This document shows, piece by piece, positions 1 through 10,728 of a stretch of 64,000 nucleotides of DNA; position 1 is the first letter of the stretch; every line of letters starts with the position of its first letter. The notes beneath the pieces are model-generated. The model searched no databases. It had not been told where the DNA came from and was given only the letters and a program-made list of their open reading frames with translations. A program made the position numbers and the translations under genes. The DNA lies in the NCBI GenBank assembly GCA_029582265.1, contig CM055834.1, positions 3,224,001 through 3,288,000 on the forward strand, given 5' to 3'. The DNA is from Zoroaster sp. YZ-2022 (lineage: Eukaryota > Echinodermata > Asteroidea > Forcipulatida > Zoroasteridae).

Positions 1-1
1 G

Positions 2-902
2 CCAGGAGAAATTGATGAAAATCATCTGAGGGGAACTGGTAAATTGAAACAAACTTCTGCATCGACAATGACTATAATTGTCACATTGCCATTCATCATA
101 TCAGAGAAAGTACCCAGGGGAGAGCCTAAGTGGGTAAATTTTCTTAGACTTGTCCAAATGACCATACTTGCTACAAGTCCATACTGCAACTCGACCACTG
201 CTGCACTTCTGACACAGATAATATATGAACATCATAGTAGCTTCAGGGTACTTTATCTAATGGGTCGGGTTATTCCCAAGATGCACTACTGTTTACATCT
301 CCCACGACAGCTTCTTCTCTATGGGCCTTTAAGGCATCATTGGTGCATGCGATTTGAAGCCAAGCATGGTTTCTTTAAGAGTAAAAAGTGGAAATGCTTC
401 AAGAACCTTCCACTGAGTGTCAGTGTCAAACACCAGAAGTATATGTGTTATAAGCAACTAGGATCACTTGGGCAACAAACAGAATCTTTTTTATATTCAG
501 GTGACATAATCAAGGAAGGAAACTCTGTTCTATTTCATGATACATTATACCCTGATCTTATTGACAGTATGTCTACAGCCGTGGGGATTGATGCTAGAAT
601 AGGACTTCAGGTATACAAGACTTCACTGTGCAACCATTATTGGGCATGACTACAGAGAAGGGTGCTGTTTGGTCCTTGAATATGAAGATGATCTGCCAAA
701 GTTAGGAATTCTTGTGGATATTTTGATTCACCAGGGAGAGAAATTGTTTGTTATTGAGCGCCAAGTCATCCAGTATTTCGATAGCCATGTCATCTCATAT
801 GTGCTAGAGTCTGCACATGAGCTAGCTATTTTATTCGGCACTTCCAGCTTTTTTCGAAGTGGCCTCTCAATGTGCATACTATTTTCCAATAGACAGTGGT
901 AA
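2..902 (+). pseudogene. Fragment of a multi-copy invertebrate gene family, frame-shifted
   Basis: Two overlapping reading frames together cover one protein-like stretch. The first is open from the window edge to 649 and holds a core with IPKMHYCLHLPRQLLLYGPL followed by WCMRFEAKHGFF. The second is open from about 603 to 902 with EGCCLVLEYEDDLPKLGI and LFVIERQVIQYFD. This layout (HYLLHYP / GPL..WCMRFE.KH, then a DD.P.FG...I segment) is one I associate with repeated, transposon-derived gene families of marine invertebrates; I cannot give it a function. The change of frame falls near 600-625. A GT at 611 could be a donor, but no acceptor restores the phase, so a frameshift is likelier. The N-terminus is outside the window. 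No database comparison was possible. Confidence 0.45.
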
Positions 903-1162
903 TCAATAAGTATTCACATACATGTGAACGTTTGTGAATATAGCTCTGCATGAAAGTTTTAGAAAGCCTGGTTTTGAATGTTCATAATAAATTCAACATA
1001 CTTGTTTGAATTCACTAGGAGTTCCATTTTTCAAATGTTTTATTTTAAATGGTAATTGACAATAAGCAAGCTACGATTAATCCACTGTCACACCAATGGC
1101 CAAACCTGTTACATTGAAGTAATTCATTTCCATTTATCCTGGTCACAGTAAAATGCCTATTT

Positions 1163-1921
1163 TCAAAGTGGAGCCACGATAGGATTCGCAGAAAGACGAT
1201 TGTGGCTAACAGCTGCGATGATCTGCTGAATAAAGGTATGTTGTTTTAATTTGGAGTGTTGTTGTAGCTTCAAACTTCAAAGTGTGATTTGTTTTCCTTC
1301 CTAAGTTGCTCCATAATGCAAAATAACATGTCAAGGGAAATAACACATACAGAAATGTAAAAAAAAAAGAAGGTTTGCACGGAAAAACATTTTGAAATTG
1401 TTGATGTGCTGTCAATTTACAGGAAAGGAGAAATTTGGCTTTGCACCTGATGAATCACTTGCAATTGTTATGGAGGAAGATGGGACCGAAATAGATGATG
1501 ACGATGCCCTTCTTCAGTTATCCAAATCCATTTTGATGCTTCTACAACCAGGACAGCTGTGGAAACCAAGATCATCACCAACGGCTACTACTGAAATGTG
1601 CTCTGTGAAGAAAGGAGATGATGATTCTTCTGTTGGTACTGTTGAACAATCTTTGTTTTCATCAACTACAGCTGCTAGTATACCATCTGATAGTGAAAGC
1701 TCTAACTCTTGTTATCAGGACCAGGGCTGCACATCAGCCCGTGTTACATCATCAACACCCTTGCCAACCTTCAGTAGAAACATTCAACAACATCTGCAGG
1801 CTAGTACTGAGTATCAGATCTGGAGGGAAATGGTTGCTGAGACTGCACACTTCTATATTGGTAAATTTCCCAATATCAGTAGCTCATCAGAGTACCATTG
1901 CATAGCATTACGGGATAGCTC
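1163..1921 (+). CDS. CIDE-N (CAD/DFF45-like) domain gene, two exons
   Basis: An exon ending at 1235 (KTIVANSCDDLLNK) is followed by a GT donor, and a second exon begins after the TTTACAG acceptor ending at 1422. Splicing is in phase and makes a compact ubiquitin-like fold signature: VVA/IVA..., then KFGFAPDESLAIVMEEDGTE, IDDDDALLQL and a hydrophobic ILMLLQPGQ strand. The DGT-x-(I/V)DDD-x motif is the hallmark of CIDE-N domains, which drive head-to-tail filament assembly in DNA-fragmentation factors and fat-storage proteins. Downstream is a Ser/Thr-rich linker and then WREMVAETAHFYIGKFPNI, typical of helical tails in a multi-copy invertebrate family that couples CIDE-N to transposon-derived domains. 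The open frame runs on to 2036, but sense appears to fade after about 1900. The 5' limit of the first exon is approximate. Confidence 0.6.
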
Positions 1922-2921
1922 CATTAGAAACTTTCCGAGTTTGAGGCCCCAAACTCGGAAATCACACATCCTTTTCAATGCAAATTTTTTTAAGTGTGTT
2001 TACTGTGTCAATAAACTTATCAGATTAGATAGCTAATCCTGCGGTAATTGAAATGTACACCGGCTGGCTGTGAGTTTGCAGAGAAAAATATCACATAGAA
2101 GGCATTAGTTTTCGGATTCCATTCTTGTATTTTCATTCTTTTGACAAAAAGTTATCATAGTTTCATTGTTTAATCCTGAAAAAGGACCAAGTATGAGCTG
2201 AGAACGTACGGCACACGGTAACTCAACGGCCGTGAAAATGCCAGCGTTGCGTGCGAATGGATATTTACTAAGGTTGATGCTTACTTATTAGGGTTTTGCA
2301 ATAATGAGTCTAATATTTAAAAAATTGATTCTAGTCGTCAATAAAGGTCGTTGGGTACATGTATATTTATTTATGTTGGTCATATAGTTTTAACGAAGTT
2401 GAACGAAAATAGTGAGCAACATTGTCCTACTTTTTTCAGGCGTAGGTTTTAAATATGCCTGCGTACGCGCCACACTCAACAGCGAGCATAGGCATGGTAG
2501 GTGATTTAACTGCGTGCAATAGCCTACACATGGCGCTGTAGCAAAATAGGCCAAAGCGTTTGTTTTGATCGGTGGGGGAGGGGGGTACGCGGCGGGATGC
2601 AATTTTTTTCTGCAATTAAAATTTGCCATCCTCAAAAAATTTCCTTTTCTTTTTGAGGATTCCCTCTTTTGAATCAAATTACAACAAACAAAATTTCCCC
2701 ATTGAAAATCATTGCGACAATGGCGATTTTGGAATGCAGAAAAAAATTCCCGGCGGGATTGTAATCATCCATTATTTCGCAAGTGCGTTGATATGACATG
2801 GGTTTTGAAAAGCGTTGCTTTTGCGCTTTGCTAATTCATTGTGCACCATAGTACTTGGTTGAGGGTTAGACAAGACGTCCTGGTCTAGGTTTTCGCACGG
2901 TGCCGCAAATTTTTTTCTACG

Positions 2922-3187
2922 TGTCGTTAGCTTTGAAATCATGTTAAGACAGGCGCTGGACAATAATGGTTTGGTATATTAACAAAATACTGTGGCCCCC
3001 GTTTTTTTTCCTTTCTGCAGTCCGAAATTGCCATTGTCGTAATGATATCTAATGGGGATAAGTTTCCCTATTAGATATCACTGGGACAGTAACAGTGCAA
3101 CTGAGAAAATATAATTGGGGCCACAGTATATTTTTTATACCAAACGATTTATTGTCCAGCGTCTGTCTTCATGATTTTAGCTAACGA
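2922..3187. repeat. Foldback inverted repeat
   Basis: The arm at 2922-2999 (containing AGGCGCTGGACAATAA and ending ACTGTGGCCCC) reappears in reverse complement at 3117-3187 (starting GGGGCCACAGT). The spacer is about 115 bp. Part of the spacer (about 3004-3062) is also the reverse complement of 2697-2755. The arms have several mismatches and indels, so this is a decayed MITE-like or foldback element rather than a recent one. Confidence 0.6.
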
Positions 3188-3200
3188 CGTACGCTATCAG

Positions 3201-3255
3201 GTCGTATGTTGCAAGTTGAGTGTAAAATACGTGCAAAATATGTAGCGACCGTTAT
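3201..3255 (+). repeat. Direct repeat copy 1 (partner at 4333-4390)
   Basis: GCAAGTTGAGTGTAAAA ... TAGCGACCGTTAT is shared with 4333-4390 in the same orientation, with small differences. The nature of the element is unknown. Confidence 0.5.
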
Positions 3256-4332
3256 ACTGTTTTTTATTTTCTATGGAAACTGCTGGAACCGCTGGGTAAA
3301 AAAATACCAGGCCCAGCCCCGCTGAGAAATAATATTCCCGGCCCTAAATTGCCCGCCAGACCAGCACAGCGAAACTCTTCGACGTGTTTTGAACCATGGG
3401 AAAACGTGCGCCCGATGTGTTTTATTCGTAAATAAAACGACTTATTTAGGCAAATGCTTATACAGTACTTCTAATAATAGTCATAGGCTAAACATGGATC
3501 TTTGAATCCCGTTTCGTTGTCGAAAACCATAAGTTATGGCGGCTGTTTAATGGACCATGAGTATTTATTAGCATATCAGGGGCAGATCCCAAAAAAATTG
3601 CAGGTGGGGGTCTGGCCAATTTGTTTTGTTTTTAAGTAAGACTAATTGCGGTGACACCATGTAAGAATCTCAATTGAGTAGTAATTAGTTCTGAAAAGAA
3701 CTGGGGGTACACCTCGACGTTTCGATCAGTATGCTCTGATCGTCCTCAGGAGAATGTTTTTATTAATGTCCGATAGTACCCCTGCAGAATGTCAGTTTTT
3801 TAATGTTCACTTTAATATTGTTACATATTTTTTTTGTCAGAACAGGGATCCCCCCCCCCCACCAGTTCGACAAACAACGTGTCTTGCGGCATTCTCTCCA
3901 TGGAAACCTTTGTTGAAGCTTGCTTTTTTGAACACACGTTGCTACTGTAAAGGGCAATAAACTTGAAGACGTGTCTATTGCTTATTAAGTTGCACCCTCA
4001 ACATAATAGTGTTCTTTTTCATTAGTAATTGGCTATCACAGCCAAGCATCCTATTCAGTCTGCTATGTAATAGTATTCAATGGTCTATTAAATCGGTGAG
4101 CCAAACTTACTCTCTGGACACTCTATTGTTCAATTCATTGGCTAACTCTGCTAAGCATCCTGTTTACTTTCAGTGGTCTTTGAATTTCTGGGACATCTCT
4201 GAAACATCGATGTTGGCGATTAAAAATCACAGAAATAGTTCACAAATGTGTTTTATTTATTTTAATTTTTTTAACTGAATGGTAAAGGAGTCTTAAACGA
4301 GTGTCAATTCACATTATCGTAGGAAAAAATCA

Positions 4333-4390
4333 GGGTCGTATTTGCAAGTTGAGTGTAAAAAACATGAAAAATACCTGTAGCGACCGTTAT
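4333..4390 (+). repeat. Direct repeat copy 2 (partner at 3201-3255)
   Basis: Same orientation as 3201-3255 and sharing GCAAGTTGAGTGTAAAA and TAGCGACCGTTAT. Dispersed repeat of unknown type. Confidence 0.5.
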
Positions 4391-4696
4391 TTATTTTGAT
4401 ATTTTCTGCTTTACAGTAGAGAAAGTCAATTATCTGAAGTTGAGATATTTTGTTACTTTGTTGTTAAATAAAACAAATTCTGAACGTATCTATTGTCGTT
4501 ATGTTTCATTATTGCTTAGTGTGTCTAACAATGTTCTGGTAGGAAAATAGAGATGTGGGAAACAATCTGGTTATAAATTAGTGTTACTGCTTTCTGTAGC
4601 ACCATGGAAATGTTAAAAAAGATTTGTGATGACTCTGGAACTAAGCCACAACTCTAAATAAATATCTTCATGGTTGCTACCTCAACTTTCTACTAC

Positions 4697-4788
4697 ATTA
4701 ACCCTAACTCCCTAGGCATTGTACTAAAACAATAAAAATTCTTCAAAATCCTCCAACTGGCTTTGTTGTCTAGGGAGTTAGGGTTAAT
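4697..4788. repeat. Short perfect inverted repeat, 19-bp arms
   Basis: ATTAACCCTAACTCCCTAG at 4697-4715 is exactly reverse-complementary to CTAGGGAGTTAGGGTTAAT at 4770-4788, with a 54-bp loop. The arms match the terminal structure of a small MITE. Telomere-like TTAGGG occurs once per arm, but there is no array. Confidence 0.6.
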
Positions 4789-5634
4789 AGGTGAACTTGG
4801 AAAAGATTTAAACCACCCACCATAATAATACAAAAATGTGCCTCAACCCTTGCACAATACATGCACTAGGAAATAAATACAGCGGCTTGTGCTGGTAGAT
4901 CAGTCTTCACGCTTCAGTGGTTAAAAGTAGTACCGGCTACATATCGCCTGTCACTCAGATAAAGGGATTAAAAGCCACTGTTTGTCCAAGCAGATAAGGT
5001 GTGAGTTGGTAAACATGAAAAGGGGGTGTGATACTGGATTTTTCTCTAATGGAGGATTCCCGTAATGGGCAAGAAAATGCACCAAGAATACCCTTCGATT
5101 GCACGAGAAGGAGAGCATGAGTGGGTGAGATATATTACTTTAACATCAATACTTTTAATTTTACATTCAGAAAATCAGCAAAGCTACGATTTATCTTCGC
5201 CATAATTTGCCACTGCAGATTACGTGCATCTGAAAGAGCTTTTAAGGAAGGGTACAACATTGGTAATAACCTCATCAATTTAACAGGGGAAAAATTGAGC
5301 CTCTCTGTGGTTGTCTTGAACAATCTGGCTTTTGGATGTAATTGCAACTGTGATGATAGGAATCAATGTAAACAAAAACACTTCAAAATGTCCTTTCATC
5401 AACACTCCTGTAACATGTTTAAGCAGTATTATTAAATGCCATGACACTTTCACAGGTTATATTTAAACCTCATTGGAGGGAGCAGAGATGTGTAAGGTTT
5501 TTCAATGTCCCTTTAAAACTGGGCCAAGAAACTGAATAGTCATTAACTTTCAGACCTTTGACCCCTCTACACTTTAGAAAAGTGTTGCTGTGGGTGGATC
5601 GGATGACGAGACTGGTGACATTTTCTTTTTGCAG

Positions 5635-5763
5635 ATTGTAAACCACATCAAGCTACTTCTCAGAGAAACCTTTGAAAGGAATCAGCAGTGGATCCAGACT
5701 CTGCCTGACTCTAAAGTCAAACCAATCATTGAGAGGATTCCTTGCTATGACAAAGTTGATATG
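5635..5763 (+). CDS. Candidate exon, helical charged segment
   Basis: Bounded by a strong acceptor (polypyrimidine then GCAG at 5634) and a GT donor after 5763. It encodes a charged helical segment (LLLRETFERNQQWIQTLP, then an I-E-R-I-P-C motif) resembling the C-terminal helical region of the same multi-copy family as the CIDE-N exons upstream. It is probably a further exon of that gene or of a sister copy; continuity with 1163-1921 was not shown. Confidence 0.4.
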
Positions 5764-6130
5764 GTAACAACAAATTTATATCTATTGTTCATGAAATCCA
5801 TTTCTGCAAATGCGATCATGTTTGAACATATTAGCCTCATTTGTATTTGCTGTTAAATACTTGTGTACTCAAAAGTTTTACTAGTGCTCACAAGACCCCA
5901 GTGGCATAAGTGGGATTACCTCATTTACTTACTTACCTATATTTGTATCTATTTGATTTGTTCTTTGTGTTCTCTCAAATTTAGGAGGGGGGGCTCAACG
6001 TCCCCCCCCCCCCCACAAACAAAGACAAACAAAAACAGTAAACTTGTAATATCTTTTTGGAATGTTTTTTCTCACTCGTATGCAGGTGACACATGAAGTA
6101 GAGAGGAGGATACCAGAGCCAGGCCAGTTG

Positions 6131-6250
6131 AATTTTTTAATATTATTTTGAGTATAATCGTAGGTAGGTTTATTTGGATGAGGTGATTGGATGATTAAAA
6201 ATTAATTTTTTTAAATTTTATTATACTCAAAATAATCGTGGGTAGGTGTT
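6131..6250. repeat. Inverted and direct repeat near the left edge of the virus-like element
   Basis: ATTTTGAGTATAAT (about 6143-6157) is matched in reverse complement by ATTATACTCAAAAT (about 6219-6233). Both are followed on the + strand by AATCGT(A/G)GGTAGGT. Host-like poly-C DNA ends just to the left and element-style AT-rich coding DNA begins just to the right, so this is the best candidate for the left terminus. No matching terminus was found at the right end (about 28.5 kb). Confidence 0.4.
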
Positions 6251-6349
6251 ATAAAACCTCACCAAATTTGAAGCGAAAATAAAAGATATGTATATTTGAA
6301 GTAAAAAAATGCGAAAAAACGAATTAAGATTATGTGTTTGAAGCTATAA

Positions 6350-6571
6350 ATGACGACAAAGTATTTATCTATTCCGTGCATATGGCTTTTAGTTGGTAAA
6401 ACAGACAAGTGTTGTATGCCTAGCGTACCCGGCAACGTATATTGCTCACTACATCAATGGCGTATTAAAGACGGAAAAAGTATACCACATCCGTGTCGAA
6501 AATGTAAAAAGGGTACAAAAACAGCGATAAATTTATATACGAAATGTGGTAATGTAATAAAAATAGTTTAA
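6350..6571 (+). CDS. Small Cys/His-rich (zinc-binding-like) protein of the virus-like element
   Basis: A complete 73-residue frame from ATG to stop. Cysteines and histidines are spaced in pairs: CC at 22-23 with YCSLH further on, then HPCRKCKKG and a C near the end. This is a rubredoxin/knuckle-like pattern suggesting one or two zinc sites. It lies at the left edge of the virus-like element and diverges from the genes on the - strand beyond 6766. Its function is unknown; nucleic-acid binding or host-factor interaction would be guesses. I have the impression that similar small proteins accompany related elements, but could not check. Confidence 0.6.
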   Translation: MTTKYLSIPCIWLLVGKTDKCCMPSVPGNVYCSLHQWRIKDGKSIPHPCRKCKKGTKTAINLYTKCGNVIKIV

Positions 6572-6765
6572 AGCGGGTGGAAGGAAGAGCGAGACGAAAT
6601 TATAATCGCGTTATGAAAGAGTTGATTGAAAAAACTTTTTAAAACTATAGTATAAATATTTTTTTTTTTTTAAATTAGAATTATACTGGGGAGGTTTTAT
6701 AATTACCCTCTCCGCAGATGATTGCGAAGCGGGTTTTTCATCGTACGATTTTTCTATAGTAAAGT

Positions 6766-7391
6766 TTACTTTAAATTCAAAATTTTTTCTATGAGTTCTT
6801 TTTTTTCTTTGTCGACGATTGGTTTGACATCTTTTTTTTCGTCGATGACATTTTTAGGGGTAAATTTAGTTCTGATGTTTTCTTTCATTCGCAAGTATTT
6901 ATTTCGCTCTTCGCAGATTAAATTAAATTCTTCTTGACTGTCTTTGATCGCTTTTGAAACGTGGTTTTCGATGGTGTTGAGTTTACTCTCAGCTAAAACT
7001 CTAATCTCATCATGTTTTTTAGCTTTTTTTAATAATTTATGTTTTGCGTATCTGATAGTAAACGCCGCACCCCCAACCCTAAAGCCAGTCCTTCTAAAAC
7101 GTATCCGACCGGGGATGTTATAACGCTGGCTATGCTTGCAATTCCAATGGCTCCTGCTCCCATACAGCCCAATTCTGCCATCGTTTCTACGATAGAACAA
7201 GTTTTAATGATTTTATTATATTTTTTATATACACCCTCGCGCTCGTTTCTTTCTTTTGAAATTTCTTTTTGAATGTCATTAATTTTTTGTAAACGAAACA
7301 CGTTTACGTTTACATCAACAACATTATCGGAAGTATATAGCGGTGTAGACGGTAAAATTGGAAAAAATTTCGTTTCTGTAGTGACGCTCAT
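6766..7391 (-). pseudogene. Membrane-segment plus coiled-coil protein, frame-shifted
   Basis: Two minus-strand frames share one protein. The N-terminal frame (ATG at 7391) has a charged helix (about residues 30-60) and then a Gly/Ala-rich hydrophobic stretch typical of a hairpin membrane insert. The second frame (down to 6766) carries on with KLLKKAKKHDEIRVLAESKL and a Lys/Glu-rich coiled coil. The switch is near 7060-7100, in a run of C residues on the + strand, so one indel broke a protein of about 210 residues. Position and style (minus strand, clustered with structural genes) suggest a virion or membrane accessory protein. No named family is recognised. Confidence 0.55.
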
Positions 7392-7782
7392 TATTCTATT
7401 AATAATAAAAGATTATAATTTTAGTTTAAACCAAGGGAAAAGTATTAATTTTTATATCGTAGCAGATTCCCGTTTCATGAGAACCAAAAAAGCTCGCTCG
7501 TACAAAGACTTTTTTATATTAGGTTTTATAGTAAATTCCGCATTCTAAATGCTTTGCATCATTATTATCAAAATTAAATCTTTCAAAAGAATCATCATGA
7601 ATAAAAATTTATTCCTTTCCACGGGAGAATTTCACGTTTTGAACCGTGAAAATAAGAATTAGTATTATTATATATTTTAACATAAGATGAACAGTTTGTT
7701 ATTGGTACAAAGAGATTAAACCCCGGTTCACTCGATGTACCATGCCACTGTATCCAAAATATATTACCTAAATTATACAGTA

Positions 7783-8193
7783 TTATATTTTGTTGATATC
7801 AGCGTTTACGGCGCCGAAAACATGCTGCGGTTCATCGTCGAAAGAAAATTTATTATTTCGAGCGGGAGAAGGAATAAATTCTCTACCTGTTTCAAAATTA
7901 CGCGTTACCAAATGTGAATGAAGAGCACTATCTTTAATAAATTTTACAAAAATTGAACAGTACGTGGGTGATTTATCGAACGCAAAAAAGGGTAGTTTAA
8001 ATGCGCTGTGCCATCCGAGTTTAATGTCGAGTTCTTCAAATAAATTTATTAAAGTTATCGTTTGTTGAATTTGATTCGTTTCGATAAATCCGTGACGTTG
8101 ATAAATAACTGGGCCGTAATCGCTCGATGCGATATAATTATTATCGCCGCTAACGATACCGCTTCTTCGACTAGGACCGTAAATACTCGCCAT
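7783..8193 (-). CDS. Conserved element protein, unknown function
   Basis: A complete 136-residue frame (ATG at 8193). The N-terminus is polar and Ser/Gly-rich (MASIYGPSRRSG), and the rest alternates short hydrophobic and polar stretches without a membrane segment. It sits between the two other minus-strand element genes with about 25 bp to the next upstream gene, consistent with clustered viral genes. No motif identifies a reaction. The DNA between 7550 and 7783 holds no further supported coding, so the protein probably ends here rather than being truncated. Confidence 0.5.
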   Translation of the reverse strand: MASIYGPSRRSGIVSGDNNYIASSDYGPVIYQRHGFIETNQIQQTITLINLFEELDIKLGWHSAFKLPFFAFDKSPTYCSIFVKFIKDSALHSHLVTRNFETGREFIPSPARNNKFSFDDEPQHVFGAVNADINKI

Positions 8194-8219
8194 ATTTATA
8201 TATTATTTGTATTAATTTT

Positions 8220-8895
8220 TTAAAATTTAATTTCTAAAGTTAAAATAATCGGCATACCGTGATTATTTATCTCTCTACCTAATGAATCTTTAATTTGAAA
8301 ACTCAATTCGTTAAAAGTACCAGTTTTAAGATTTTTTCGCAACGGATTAGAATATTCTATCCACATACTTTCTCCCAACGATTTATCTTGCAACGGAAAA
8401 ACGTTTAAAATAGTACAAGGTTTACCGTAGAAATTTTTTTCGCTAGTAGAAATTTGATCGCAATGAATGTACATTATTTTAAAAGGTTGTAAATCGAGTC
8501 TTCTTCCTTCGTGCTCTCCCTCACCTAGATACTCATTCGGAAACCCGAGTAAATTAGCTAATCCCGATGAAAATTAGATTTTTCGTTTTTCTTGAGTAAT
8601 ATTTATAATAGATTTACCAGATTTTTCATCGACAATGAACGTAATCCACGGTGTGTTTTTTAAAACAATGTCGATAATTTCTTTAATGTTATAAAGCCCG
8701 GGTTCGATAAACTCGACAATGTCTTCCTCACTTTGTTCATTTCTTTCATTTATCCAGCTTTTCCATCGCCATATTTTATCTTTTTTACGCACGTTATAGT
8801 AACCGACCCAAATGTTAATGCTCTTTAACGAAATGGTGAGTCGTCCGTCCTGATTATCGATTGTATTATTTAACGAGATTGTGTTAATTAAATTT
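8220..8895 (-). pseudogene. Candidate minor structural protein, nonsense-disrupted
   Basis: One minus-strand frame reads from about 8895 to the stop at 8220 with a single in-frame TAA at about 8574-8576. The same frame resumes directly after it (a Gly/Leu-rich segment, then MYIHCDQISTSEKNFYG). The N-terminal half is rich in Trp and Ile (YYNVRKKDKIWRWKSW, then PGLYNIKEIIDIVL). The C-terminal part has short beta-type strands ending LTLEIKF. The arrangement resembles a minor-capsid or penton-like beta-rich protein family of Polinton-type viruses, but that is an inference. No in-frame ATG is visible at the 5' end: an upstream stop lies at 8896-8898 and the first sense codons follow, so the start may be lost too. 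Confidence 0.5.
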
Positions 8896-9038
8896 TAATT
8901 TCGATCGTATGATACATTTTTATATTTAAAATTTATAATTTATAGTTGTATTATAATAAAATGTCAACAACATTAGCATTTCAAAGCAATTTATCGAAAC
9001 GGTATCCACAATCTGGAAATTTTACACCCACACATAAT

Positions 9039-9227
9039 GATAAATTCTCTTTGGCACTAGTAGAAAAGAGAATTATTATCTCATCGTAAGTGTGAGATCG
9101 CATTGGGCCATTTGAAATGGCGCATGTCATATGCAAAGCAGGGATCGGTGTGTAGTGATGCACGGAAGGTGTTGAGGAATGTGTTTTAAGGTGTGGTAGT
9201 CACTCGCGGTCACCACGCTGCACAGTT
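9039..9227 (+). repeat. Split direct repeat A1
   Basis: Left terminal repeat of the YR element, beginning GATAAATTCTCTTTGGCACT and ending ACCACGCTGCACAGTT. Its copy A2 is at 10870-11058 and differs by one base in the part GTGTG(T/C)AGTG. Confidence 0.9.
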
Positions 9228-9294
9228 ATTTCGTGTTCTACAAATCTATTACATTATCCCCAAAACAGCTTTTGCTGTTATCCCGTTAACACAA

Positions 9295-9708
9295 ATGGAG
9301 CAGGGTTTATTCAACAGCCAGAACAGTGATTCCCAGGCTGCCGCAGCCCTTGATGTGAACAGTCTTGCCGCTATTTTGGACACCAAATTCGAAAAATTCA
9401 AGCGGGACCTGAGTGAGGAATCTTCTCAGCAGTTCAACATTGCCCTGAAACGGGCCAAGTTGACTCCCACACAATTTAGCAAGAAAGGTTGTAAGAACCA
9501 ATACATTCACAACGAGGACTGCAAGGACAAAATTGAGGAAGCCGTGTCAAGCTTGAACAACGGAAAAATTGATAAAGCCAAAGATAGCCTGGCAGAAGAT
9601 GTTTTCGACTACGGAATTTGGAGTGAGTTTGCATCTGACACCAACATTGGCAGCAACGAATATCTCTCTGGATTGGTTTCATCGGTAGGCAACAAGGTAC
9701 TATTTTAG
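9295..9708 (+). CDS. Gag-like ORF1 of the YR element, probably truncated
   Basis: From the first ATG (9295) it encodes 137 residues. An acidic N-terminus is followed by a charged helical region (SLAAILDTKFEKFKRDLSEE) and a segment with QYIHNEDCKDKIEEAVSSLN that resembles the ORF1/Gag-like proteins preceding recombinases in DIRS and Ngaro elements. It stops where the recombinase frame starts to make sense (about 9690-9708), so the two overlap in different frames. This looks like a deletion that fused the front of ORF1 to the recombinase region and removed the reverse transcriptase. An undetected frameshifting signal is possible but not shown. Confidence 0.55.
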   Translation: MEQGLFNSQNSDSQAAAALDVNSLAAILDTKFEKFKRDLSEESSQQFNIALKRAKLTPTQFSKKGCKNQYIHNEDCKDKIEEAVSSLNNGKIDKAKDSLAEDVFDYGIWSEFASDTNIGSNEYLSGLVSSVGNKVLF

Positions 9709-10619
9709 CTTCAAAGGCTTGCTCCACTACAGACAAATATCTTGGAGGTTGGAAGCGTTGGAAATCTTTCGCTGCTCAGCATAATCTTCAGGTTTTTCCT
9801 GTCAAGCGTACGGAGTTGGTCTTGTACATGGAACATTTATCAAGCTCAGCCTTTTCCATTTCTCCAATTGACACTGCAATTTACAGTATCAGATGGACAC
9901 ATAATCTCGCAGCTATTTCCTCACCTACTGATGAGGACAGTTTCGTAAAGTCAGTAGCGGAAGGTTGTCGCAGGCTTGCCAAGCCAAAATCGCCCAAAGA
10001 ACCGATTTCGCCTGAAGTTCTCGCAAAATTAGTTGCAGATAAGGGAAACCAGGACGCTTCTATCTCAGACATACGTTTACTTTTCGTGTGTCTAGTGTCT
10101 TTTGCTGGCATGCTGAGGTGCGAGGAGACCATTTCCTTACGTGTTCGCGACATTTCTTTCTTTCATGACCACATGGCAGTTCACGTGCCTAAAAGGAAAA
10201 ACGACCAGTATAGGCAAGGGCATACAGTTTACATTGCCAGGACAGGGAATCCTACATGCCCAGTCACCATGACTGAACGTTATATTGCTATGTTGGGAGT
10301 TTCCAATGTGCCGTCTCATCCCCTAGTCTGTAGATTGATACATTCCAAGCGAGGTCTCAAACCTTCCAATAAGGCGATTTCTTACACAACCGCCAGAGAG
10401 TTGATTGTCAGAGGTTTATCTTCTTATGTCAGTGATCCTACTGCTATCGGCACACATAGCTTAAGATCAGGAGGCGCTTCTCAAGCTGCTTCTACAGATG
10501 CAGTCAATGAGAGATGTATCATGCGTCAGGGAGGATGGAAGTCAGCATCTTCAAAGGACATGTACATTGAGGACTCGATGCCAAACAAATTGTCGGTTTC
10601 TCGAGCTATGAAGCTTTAA
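9696..10619 (+). CDS. Tyrosine recombinase (DIRS/Ngaro-type)
   Basis: The frame is open from about 9681; the first ATG is 9828, and the N-terminal core-binding domain (DKYLGGWKRWKSFAAQ) lies upstream of it, so translation must enter earlier or by frameshift. Counting from 9816, the catalytic set is complete: Arg101 in MLRCEETISLRV, His214-x-x-Arg217 in GTHSLRSGG, Trp241 in QGGWKSA and the nucleophile Tyr250 in KDMYIED. Such enzymes cut and rejoin DNA through a 3'-phosphotyrosine and insert circular element DNA without target-site duplications. No internal stop is seen in roughly 300 codons, unlike the decayed virus-like genes around it, so this is a younger arrival. Confidence 0.85.
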   Translation, partial: GTILASKACSTTDKYLGGWKRWKSFAAQHNLQVFPVKRTELVLYMEHLSSSAFSISPIDTAIYSIRWTHNLAAISSPTDEDSFVKSVAEGCRRLAKPKSPKEPISPEVLAKLVADKGNQDASISDIRLLFVCLVSFAGMLRCEETISLRVRDISFFHDHMAVHVPKRKNDQYRQGHTVYIARTGNPTCPVTMTERYIAMLGVSNVPSHPLVCRLIHSKRGLKPSNKAISYTTARELIVRGLSSYVSDPTAIGTHSLRSGGASQAASTDAVNERCIMRQGGWKSASSKDMYIEDSMPNKLSVSRAMKL

Positions 10620-10728
10620 AATTATTCAAGAAAATTTCATTCTTAATTGAGTAAGATAATAATTTTGTTTGCGGATAAGAATGTTATCCTTTTGCCATTA
10701 CCTGATTTCGAACTTTTTGCTCGCTATT

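Larger units (their letters stand above)
1922..5634. other. Non-coding, repeat-bearing intergenic or intronic DNA
   Basis: No convincing coding exon. It contains a foldback (2922-3187), a direct repeat (3201-3255 and 4333-4390), a short inverted repeat (4697-4788) and homopolymer-rich stretches. The short open frames here (for example 3754-3960 and 5121-5435) have no recognisable domain. A possible small exon after a CTGCAG near 5219 could not be supported. Confidence 0.5.

Noticed and set aside
4697..4788. Internal telomere repeat
   Set aside because: TTAGGG occurs only once per arm; it is part of an inverted repeat and not an array.
9696..10619. Recombinase as the integrase of the virus-like element
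   Set aside because: It lies within its own split direct repeats, and the virus-like gene resumes right after them, so it is a later insertion.
9696..10619. Crypton element
   Set aside because: Cryptons lack split direct repeats; the A1-B1A2-B2 structure points to DIRS/Ngaro.
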